From: Planctomycetota bacterium
Lineage (GTDB): Bacteria > Planctomycetota > UBA1135 > GCA-002686595
Direction of reading: 5' to 3'
Length of the DNA stretch: 64,000 nt
NCBI GenBank assembly: GCA_016714045.1
Contig: JADJNY010000001.1
Coordinates: 620,001 to 684,000 of the forward strand
Shown: positions 57,701-64,000 of the stretch, in pieces
Numbering within the stretch: the stretch's first letter is position 1
Layout of the letters: each line of letters opens with the position of its first letter
Position numbers and translations under genes: made by a program
The notes under the pieces: generated by a model
The model's input: the letters and a program-made list of their open reading frames with translations, nothing else
The model's database searches: none
What the model was told of the DNA's origin: nothing

Positions 57701-58990
57701 ATGGCATGGTCGCGCGCGATGCGCTGGATGGACGAGTTCGAGGCGAAGCTCGCGCGCGAGGGCGTGCTCGTCGCCGGCGTCCTCTCGGGCACGTCCGCGG
57801 ACGGGATCGACGTGGCGCTCGCGCGCTTCACGGGGCGGCGCGCCGCGACGACGACGCCCGCCGGATTGGAAGCGGGTTGGGAGCTCGACGCGCCGACGCT
57901 CGCGCACTTCGAGACGCTCCCGTTCGAGCCCGCGCTCCACGCGCGCGTCCGCGCCGTGCTCGACGGCGCGCCGTGCGGACTCGCCGAGACGGCGCGCCTG
58001 CACTGCGACCTCGGCCGCGCGTTCGGGGCCGCCGCGCGCGTGGTCGCGGAGCGCGCAGGGGCCGCGATCGACCTCGTCGGCAGCCACGGCCAGACGGTGT
58101 GGCACCACGACGGAGTCGAGCCCACGGGGCCCGCGACGCTCCAGCTCGGCGACGGCGACTTCGTCGCGGAGGCCGCGGCGGCGCCCGTCGTCAGCGACTT
58201 CCGTCAGCGCGACGTCGCGGCGGGGGGCGAGGGCGCGCCGATCTCCGCGCTCGCCGACGACCTGATCTTCGCCCGCGCGCCGCGGCCGTGCGCCGTGCTC
58301 AACCTCGGCGGCATGGGCAACCTGACCCTGCTCTTCGCGCGGCGCGAGGACACACTCGCCTTCGACACGGGGCCCGCGAACAGCCTGCTCGACGGGCTCG
58401 CGCGCGAGCTCTTCGCCGCGCGTTTCGACGCGGGCGGCGAGCGCGCCGCGCGCGGCCGCGCCGACCCGGCGCGCATCACGCGGCACCTCGCCCATCCCTT
58501 CTTCGACCGGCCGCCGCCGAAGAGCACCGGCCGGGACACCTTCGGCGCCCCGTGGGTGCGTGCCTTCGTCGCGGAGGCCGTGGGGGAGCGCCGCGGCCTT
58601 TCCGAGGTCGAACGGTGCGACCTCCTCGCCACGGGAGTCGAGCTCGTCGCGCGGAGTGTCGCCCTGGCGCTCGAACGCTGGTCGCCCGAGCGCCTGCGCG
58701 CGCTGCACGTCGCGGGCGGCGGCGTCCACAACCGCGCCCTCCTCGCCGCGCTCGAGCGCGCGACCGGGCTCGAGGTCGCGTCGAGCCGCGCGCTCGGGGT
58801 CGATCCCGACGCGCGCGAGGGGCTCGTCTTCGCGACGCTCGCGCTGCGGTGCGTGCTCGGCGTCTCCGTCACCGCGCCGGGGGCCACCGGGGCGGCGCTC
58901 GGCCGGCCGCTCGGGAAGTGGAGCCCGCCCGCGTGGGCGCCGGCCAACGGCACGCCCGCCCGGGCTCCGCAAGCACCGCGCGCGGAGTGA
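57701..58990 (+). CDS. anmK: anhydro-N-acetylmuramic acid kinase
   Basis: A 429-residue enzyme of the sugar-kinase superfamily. It has VLSGTSADGIDVALARF, the catalytic-type GSHGQTVWH, LNLGGMGNLTLL and PPPKSTGRDTFG. It phosphorylates 1,6-anhydro-MurNAc released during peptidoglycan turnover, giving MurNAc-6-P. The first ten residues contain three possible Met starts (57701, 57719, 57728); 57701 is the longest. It is divergent from the NtrC-type gene (89 bp), so the two promoters lie together. Confidence 0.93.
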   Translation: MAWSRAMRWMDEFEAKLAREGVLVAGVLSGTSADGIDVALARFTGRRAATTTPAGLEAGWELDAPTLAHFETLPFEPALHARVRAVLDGAPCGLAETARLHCDLGRAFGAAARVVAERAGAAIDLVGSHGQTVWHHDGVEPTGPATLQLGDGDFVAEAAAAPVVSDFRQRDVAAGGEGAPISALADDLIFARAPRPCAVLNLGGMGNLTLLFARREDTLAFDTGPANSLLDGLARELFAARFDAGGERAARGRADPARITRHLAHPFFDRPPPKSTGRDTFGAPWVRAFVAEAVGERRGLSEVERCDLLATGVELVARSVALALERWSPERLRALHVAGGGVHNRALLAALERATGLEVASSRALGVDPDAREGLVFATLALRCVLGVSVTAPGATGAALGRPLGKWSPPAWAPANGTPARAPQAPRAE

Positions 58991-59125
58991 GATCGGAGCT
59001 TCCGGGGCGCCGTCTGGTTGCCGCGCGCCGGCGGCGGGGTAGGGGAGGGCCGAGCGGCGTCCGGTCCCACCGGCGAACGCGTCGGGAACGGTGCGCGTTG
59101 ACCGTCCGCCCGCCGCCTTCTCGGC

Positions 59126-59153
59126 TTGACCGGAACCCCCGCGCCGCTATCAT
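59126..59153 (+). promoter_or_regulatory. promoter of the secreted HEAT gene
   Basis: TTGACC (59126-59131) and TATCAT (59148-59153) are separated by 16 bases. The predicted start near 59160 leaves a leader of about 105 bases before ATG 59266. Confidence 0.6.
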
Positions 59154-59265
59154 CCCGCAACCGCTTTCCGGCCAAGGCCTTGTCCGCCGCGCGCGACGGC
59201 TCCCGGAGGCGCCCCCCCCTCCCCCTCGACTGCACCGCGTCGCACTCGACGCGAAGGAACTCGAC

Positions 59266-61377
59266 ATGACCGGACTGCGCCGGACGATGGGCTTCGTCTT
59301 CGCCCTGGCCGCCTTCCAAGCTCCGCTCTGGGCCACGAACCTCGATGAGGTCACGGACACCTTCAAGCAAGGCGTCGAGCAGTGGCAGCGGGGGCACGAG
59401 AAGGAAGCGCTGGACCTCTTCAAGAAGGTGCTCGCGTCGTCGCCCACGCAGGAGTCGGCCTACGCGCTCTGGACGGATCCGGACATCGGGTACGCGGTCT
59501 GGCGCGAGCTGCTCACGTCGGGCGGGGAAGCGGAGCTCGTCGCGAAGCGCCTGATCGACCTCGCGCGGGTCGAACGCAAGGCGCGCGCGAACAACGAGGA
59601 CGCGATCAAGGCCCTCGTCGCCGAGGCGACGGGCTCCGACGATCCGGTCGCGCGCCGCTCCGCGATCCAGAAGCTCTCGGCCGACCACGGGGAGTACGCC
59701 GCGGCGTTCCTCGTCGGGTTCCTCGGCTCGGGGATGAGCGACCAGGACAAGACCGTCCGCGCGATGGACACCCTGAACCGCATGAGCACGGACGTCGTCG
59801 TGCCGCTTTGCACGGCCCTCGCGAGCGAGGACGCCGTCCAGCGCCGCAACCTCTGCCACGTTCTCGGCACGATCGGCGACAAGCGCGCCGCGGGCTACCT
59901 CGCCTGGCTCGCCGCGAGCGACGCCGACGGCTCGGTCAAGTCCGCCGCGCAGGACGCGATCCAGCGCGCGAAGTGGGGCCAGGTCGACGCGGTGAAGGCC
60001 TTCCTCGCCGCGGGCGACGGGTACCACCACCGCAACCTCCGTGACGAGGAGTACAGCGACGTCGTGTGGAGCTGGACGGGCGGCAAGCTCGTCCCGACGC
60101 CGATCCCGCGCGCGATCTACAACGACGAGCTCGCGAAGACCGCCTACGACCACGCGCTGACGGCCAACCCGGCCTCGGTCGAGGCGCTCGCGGGCCTCGC
60201 GCGCAGCTACGTCGCGGAGGCCTCGAAGCTCGAGCTGCTCGAGAAGTCCGGCAAGGACGTCGGCACGTGGAAGTCGAAGGTCGACGAAGCCCGTCTCGCC
60301 GTCCACGCCGCCGGCGTGCCGGCGCTCGACGTCGCGCTCGGCTGGGCCGTGAAGACGAACGACAGCGGGACCGGCGCGGCGCTCTGCCGCGTGCTCGGCT
60401 CGCTCTGCAAGGAGCCCTGCGGCAGCCTCAACGCCGCGCTCGCGAGCAACGAGGGCGCGCTGCGCTCCGAGGCCGCTGTGGCACTCGCGACGATCGGCCT
60501 GCGCGCCGGCGCCGCTCCGAGCGCGGACCACGTCCGCCTCCTCGGCGAAGCCGTCGGTCGCGAGGTCGTGCGCCTCGCGTTCGTGATCGACGCCGACGAG
60601 GCGCGCGGGGCGGCCCTCCAGGCCGGCCTCGAGAAGATGGGCATGTTCGTCAGCCGCTGGGACTCGGGCGCGAAGGCGCTCGCGCTCGCGCGCCGCACGG
60701 GCGGCCTCGACATCGTCCTCGCGTCGGACAAGCAGAAGGACATCACGCTCGCCGAGATCGTCGACGAGCTGAAGTCGGACGAGCGCCTCGGCTCCGTGCC
60801 GGTGGTCGTCGTCGCCGAGTCGGAGGAGGCTTCGCAGCCCTTCGGCGAGCGCGTCGCCGGCCTCGTCAAGAGCGCCGACGACCTCAAGGTGGTCCAGGAC
60901 CAGCTCGCGTCGGGCCTCGGCGGCGATCGCGCCCTCGCGGACGACCTGGCGCGCCGCGCGGCCGAAGTCCTCGCGCACGTTTCCCATGGTGGTGCGGTCG
61001 ACCTCGGTGCGACGCTCGGCGCCCTCCAGGGGGCCGTCGTCAACCGTCCGGACGGCGTGGCGATCCCGGCGATGGCCGCGCTCGGCAACGCCGGTGGTGC
61101 GACGCAGGTCCCGGCGCTGCTCGGTGTCCTCGCCGACGAAGCGCGCTCGGAAGGCGTCCGCATCGCGGCCGCGCACGCGGTCTCGGGCATCCTCGGGCGC
61201 AACTCCTCGGCGGTCGGCGCCGAGGGCGCGGGCCAGCTCCAGACCGTGGCCGCCTCGGGCGCTCCGGTGCCCGTCCGCGACGCGGCGGCGCGCGCTCTCG
61301 GCCTCGTCCAGATGGACGCGGCGACGCGCGTCGAGCTCCTGCGCAAGCTGCGCGCGGGCACGCCGGCCGCGAACTGA
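59266..61377 (+). CDS. secreted HEAT-repeat protein with an internal pseudo-receiver domain
   Basis: A 703-residue protein. Signal peptide at residues 1-23 (MGFVFALAAFQAPLWA). A TPR-like start (FKQGVEQWQRGHEKEALDLFKKVLASSP) is followed by HEAT repeats (VVPLCTALASEDAVQRRNLCHVLGTIGDKRAA). Around residues 440-560 comes a receiver-like Rossmann segment: VRLAFVIDADEARGAALQAGLEKMG, GLDIVLASDKQKD and VPVVVVAES. The phospho-acceptor position reads Ser rather than Asp, so it should not be phosphorylated. More HEAT repeats follow. GAAGGAA precedes ATG 59266. It probably acts as a scaffold in the periplasm. Confidence 0.82.
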   Translation: MTGLRRTMGFVFALAAFQAPLWATNLDEVTDTFKQGVEQWQRGHEKEALDLFKKVLASSPTQESAYALWTDPDIGYAVWRELLTSGGEAELVAKRLIDLARVERKARANNEDAIKALVAEATGSDDPVARRSAIQKLSADHGEYAAAFLVGFLGSGMSDQDKTVRAMDTLNRMSTDVVVPLCTALASEDAVQRRNLCHVLGTIGDKRAAGYLAWLAASDADGSVKSAAQDAIQRAKWGQVDAVKAFLAAGDGYHHRNLRDEEYSDVVWSWTGGKLVPTPIPRAIYNDELAKTAYDHALTANPASVEALAGLARSYVAEASKLELLEKSGKDVGTWKSKVDEARLAVHAAGVPALDVALGWAVKTNDSGTGAALCRVLGSLCKEPCGSLNAALASNEGALRSEAAVALATIGLRAGAAPSADHVRLLGEAVGREVVRLAFVIDADEARGAALQAGLEKMGMFVSRWDSGAKALALARRTGGLDIVLASDKQKDITLAEIVDELKSDERLGSVPVVVVAESEEASQPFGERVAGLVKSADDLKVVQDQLASGLGGDRALADDLARRAAEVLAHVSHGGAVDLGATLGALQGAVVNRPDGVAIPAMAALGNAGGATQVPALLGVLADEARSEGVRIAAAHAVSGILGRNSSAVGAEGAGQLQTVAASGAPVPVRDAAARALGLVQMDAATRVELLRKLRAGTPAAN

Positions 61378-61546
61378 GCGGCTCGAAACGCGGACCGGCG
61401 CCGAAGAAGGCGTGCGCGCTGGTCCGCGCGACGCTAGAATCCCGCCCCGCGCACGCGGAAGTCCCTTCTGCGGGCGCGGCGGCGAGGAATCGCCCGGGGG
61501 CGCTCAGCCCCGGCGGCCTTCCCGGCCGACAACGAGTCCAACGCGG

Positions 61547-61621
61547 GCCAGAGTAGCACAACGGTAGTGCACCGCTTTCGTAAAGCGGGGGTTACGGGTT
61601 CAAATCCCGTCTCTGGCTCCA
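61547..61621 (+). tRNA. tRNA-Thr (anticodon CGT)
   Basis: Acceptor stem GCCAGAG/CTCTGGC, discriminator T, encoded CCA. The anticodon stem CCGCT/AGCGG holds loop TTCGTAA, giving anticodon CGT. The T-loop TTCAAAT and T-stem ACGGG/CCCGT are intact. It stands alone between two protein genes. Confidence 0.95.
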
Positions 61622-61770
61622 CCTCTCGAGCCGCAGGCGCACGCCGCGGCTCGCCGTGTTTTCCGGGCCGCTGCGGCTCGTCCGGAACGACGCGCGCCGG
61701 CGCCGAGGTATGCCGAGGTTCCGTCGCGGCCGGCCTCGACCTCCCCGCCCGGTGACGGCACGATCGCGCC

Positions 61771-63450
61771 ATGCCGCACCGCGATCTCGCCCGCCTGGAG
61801 GCCCTCCGCGACCGCTTCGGACTCGCCGCCGCGCGGGAGAAGACCGCGCTCGTCGCCCGACTCCTGCGCGCCTCGCTGCGCTCCGCGCGCGAGGTCGAAC
61901 GGCTGCACGAGGCGCTCGTGTTCCTGCGGGCCTACCCCGACGACGCGCGCCTCCTCGCGCTCGTCGTGCGCGGGCTCGAGCGCTTCGATCGCCGCGCGGA
62001 CCTGCGCCGCCATCGCGAGGCGATCGCGGACACGGGCATCGCCGGTACGGACGTGCGCTTCCGCTTCTACCAGCCGACCGCGGCACGGCTCGCCCGGCGC
62101 TACCCCGGCGCGCTCTGGATCGACTGGGAGGAGTTCGACGCCGAAGAGCGCGGCGCGACGCTCCTGTCGCAGCTCCTGCCGTGGGCCGAAACGCAGTCCC
62201 TGGACGACGAGCGATCGCTGCGCGAGCGGCTCGACGCGCTGCGCGGCCGGGGCGAGGGCGACGGCGCGTTCCTCGTGCGGCGGATCGACGCGCTGCCGGC
62301 CGCGCGCGACCTCGTGCGCCACGTCCACGACGAGCTCGACCCGCCGCTCGTGTTGCGCGCGTCGAAGGGAACGCCCTCGCGTTCGCGCGCCGTGTTCGAC
62401 GGCGCTCCGCGCGCGTTCCAGGCGCGCGAGCTCCGCCGCGAGCGTCCCGTGCTCGCCGCGACGCTGCAGGAACCGCCGCGTTCGATCCGCGCGCTCGCGC
62501 CGAACGAGGCGCGCGCGCTCGTGGAGCTCGCGCAGGACGCGATGGCCGTGCGCGCGCGCGACCTGGACGCGTTCATGTACGCCGACGAGCGCGACGCGCG
62601 CCTTGTCGACTGCGGCGACGGGCTCGCGTTCGCCGCGCTCGGCGTCGTGCCCGAACAGCGGCTGCTCCTCGAGTCCGTCTACGCGTTCCTCACGCTCAAG
62701 AACGGCGTGCCGATTGGGTACGTGCTCGCGAGCTCGCTCTGGAACTCCTGCGAGGTCGCCTACAACGTCTTCGAGACGTACCGCGGCGGCGAAGCGGCGT
62801 GGATCTACGGTCGCGTGCTCGCGATGCTGCGCGCGTTCTTCGCGGCGGACACGTTCCAGGTCGTGCCCTACCAGCTCGGCCACGAGAACGAGGAGGGGCT
62901 GCGCTCGGGCGCGTGGTGGTTCTACCAGAAGCTCGGCTTCCAGCCGCGCGCGCCGGAGGCCCTGCGCCTCGTGCGGGCCGAGCGTGCGCGCCTCGCCCGC
63001 GACCCCGCGCACCGATCGTCGCTCGCGGTGCTGCGGCGCCTCGTCCGGCACGACGTCTTCTGGAGCGCGGGCGCGCCGCGCGAGGACGTGCTCGGCCGTT
63101 TTCCCTCGCACCGTCTGGGGAGCGCGGTGTCGGCGCTCCTCGCCCGCGAGTACGGCGCCGAGCGCGAGCGCGGCGTCGACGAGCTCGCCGTTCGCAACGC
63201 CCGCCGGCTCGGCGTGCGGAGCTTCGCGGGTTGGACCGACGGCGAGCGGCTCGCGTGGCTGCGCTGGGCGCCGCTCCTCGCGCTCGTGCCGGACCTTCCG
63301 CGGTGGAGCGCCTCGGAGCGCGCCGCGCTCGTGCGCGTCGTCCGTGCGAAGGGCGGCCGGCGCGAGTCGGACTTCGTCCGGGCCTTCGACGCGCACGCGC
63401 GGCTCCGAAAGACGCTCTGTCGGCTCGCCGGCGCGCGCTCGTCGGTCTGA
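61771..63450 (+). CDS. uncharacterised protein with GNAT-like region
   Basis: A 559-residue cytoplasmic protein. The N-terminal half is helical with many Arg and Leu residues. The middle (LLLESVYAFLTLKNGVPIGYVLASSLWNSCEVAYNVFETYRGGEAAWIYGRVLAMLRAFF, then WWFYQKLGFQPRAPEALRL) has the GNAT layout: a strand with GVPIGYVLA, a helix and the KLGFQPR end. The acetyl-CoA loop (R/Q-x-x-G-x-G/A) is not clear. The C-terminal third is again helical. It may be an acetyltransferase or an aminoacyl-tRNA-like transferase, or an unknown family. Confidence 0.6.
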   Translation: MPHRDLARLEALRDRFGLAAAREKTALVARLLRASLRSAREVERLHEALVFLRAYPDDARLLALVVRGLERFDRRADLRRHREAIADTGIAGTDVRFRFYQPTAARLARRYPGALWIDWEEFDAEERGATLLSQLLPWAETQSLDDERSLRERLDALRGRGEGDGAFLVRRIDALPAARDLVRHVHDELDPPLVLRASKGTPSRSRAVFDGAPRAFQARELRRERPVLAATLQEPPRSIRALAPNEARALVELAQDAMAVRARDLDAFMYADERDARLVDCGDGLAFAALGVVPEQRLLLESVYAFLTLKNGVPIGYVLASSLWNSCEVAYNVFETYRGGEAAWIYGRVLAMLRAFFAADTFQVVPYQLGHENEEGLRSGAWWFYQKLGFQPRAPEALRLVRAERARLARDPAHRSSLAVLRRLVRHDVFWSAGAPREDVLGRFPSHRLGSAVSALLAREYGAERERGVDELAVRNARRLGVRSFAGWTDGERLAWLRWAPLLALVPDLPRWSASERAALVRVVRAKGGRRESDFVRAFDAHARLRKTLCRLAGARSSV

Positions 63451-63559
63451 TCCTCCGGAGCCCGAACGCTCGATTCGTGCCCGCGCGTGGCGCTTCGGGC
63501 GCGGACGCGGCGCGTCCCGCGTCGCGGGAGCCGTGCCCGTCCACTAGACTCCGCCGCGC

Positions 63560-64000
63560 ATGCCCCGACCGCAGTTCGCTCGTCCGTGCCTCATCGGCGT
63601 CGTCCATCTCCTGCCCACACCAGGCGCGCCGCGCTTCGTCGGGTCTTTCGACGCCGTGCTCGCGCACGCGCGCACCGACGCGCGCGCCCTCGCCGAGAAC
63701 GGCTGCGATGCGGTGATCGTCGAGAACTTCGGCGACACGCCGTTCCACCCCGGCGCGGTCCCGCCCGAGACGGTAGCTGCGCTCGCGCTCTGCGTGAGCG
63801 CCGTGCGCGAGGTCGCACGGAGCCTCCCCGTGGGCGTGAACGTGCTGCGCAACGACGTGCGCGCGGCGCTCGGCATCGCCGCGGTCACGGGCGGGGCCTT
63901 CGTGCGCGTCAACGTGCACACGGGCGCCGCCGTGACGGACCAGGGCATCGTCGAGGGACGCGCGCACGAGACGGTGCGCGAGCGCGCGCGCATCGCGCCG
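63560..64000 (+). CDS. BtpA/SgcQ family protein (3' end outside window)
   Basis: The first 147 codons are open to the edge of the window. The start (ATG 63560) leads into GVVHLLPTPGAPRFVG, then CDAVIVENFGDTPF, VGVNVLRNDVRAALGIA and FVRVNVHTGAAVTDQGIVEGRA. This is the TIM-barrel BtpA family, known from photosystem I stability in cyanobacteria and from SgcQ in sugar clusters; in other bacteria the role is unclear. About half of the gene is visible. It lies 109 bases after the GNAT-like gene. Confidence 0.92.
   Translation, partial: MPRPQFARPCLIGVVHLLPTPGAPRFVGSFDAVLAHARTDARALAENGCDAVIVENFGDTPFHPGAVPPETVAALALCVSAVREVARSLPVGVNVLRNDVRAALGIAAVTGGAFVRVNVHTGAAVTDQGIVEGRAHETVRERARIAP

Noticed and set aside
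61435..61440. TAGAAT as -10 box for tRNA-Thr
   Set aside because: It lies about 105 bases upstream of the tRNA and I see no matching -35 box.

Overview
This is one 64 kb stretch of a very GC-rich bacterial chromosome (around 70% GC or more by eye). It carries about 56 protein genes and three tRNA genes. I see no CRISPR array, no insertion sequence and no prophage. The gene content points to a Gram-negative-type envelope with an LPS-bearing outer membrane: KdsB, two ArnT-like transferases, a LAB_N protein, a YejM/PbgA-like protein and many lipoproteins. The mix of MglA/roadblock proteins, ASPIC/UnbV and VCBS proteins, sulfatase-fold proteins, TPR and HEAT lipoproteins and a small histone-H1-like protein fits best with a deep Planctomycetota lineage. 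Myxococcota or a relative is the main alternative. This placement is an inference from gene content, not a phylogeny.

Layout. 0-8.2 kb: the 3' end of cinA, two tRNA-Gln genes, a sulfatase-fold lipoprotein with a LipM/LplA-type gene, an OPT transporter, a papain-like lipoprotein and small secreted proteins. 8.6-13.6 kb: glycine cleavage operon gcvT-gcvH-gcvP behind a glycine riboswitch and a transcription terminator. 13.6-19 kb: a secreted beta-propeller protein and a 1169-residue Ig-like-repeat lipoprotein. 19.2-23.8 kb: a five-gene operon of TPR, roadblock and tail-anchored MglA-like GTPase proteins, the most unusual system here. 24-25.5 kb: ribosomal protein L28, a non-coding stretch with a 14-bp minisatellite, a 34-residue histone-like peptide and HU. 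25.6-32.5 kb: a lipid A/undecaprenyl-sugar operon (GT2, LAB_N, metG, ArnT-like) divergent from a second ArnT-like gene. 32.5-36 kb: a cytochrome b562-like protein and a histidine kinase with two OmpR-type regulators. 36.3-40.6 kb: an acyl-CoA dehydrogenase and a TPR/UnbV pair. 40.8-42.1 kb: a small lower-GC island of secreted and membrane proteins. 42.2-48 kb: an MBL hydrolase, a 23S rRNA-type methyltransferase, a YejM-like protein, a PLDc_N protein and a HEAT protein. 47.9-53.9 kb: kdsB-pyrG-DUF1844 behind a lipoprotein gene and a GT-C glycosyltransferase. 54-64 kb: a LysM protein, a coiled-coil lipoprotein, an NtrC-type regulator, anmK, a secreted HEAT/pseudo-receiver protein, tRNA-Thr, a GNAT-like protein and the 5' part of a btpA-family gene.

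Two genes (metG and the GT-C glycosyltransferase at 51.5-53.8 kb) are each broken by one frameshift. Both are repaired by adding a single G to a G-run, so base-calling error is the simplest explanation.
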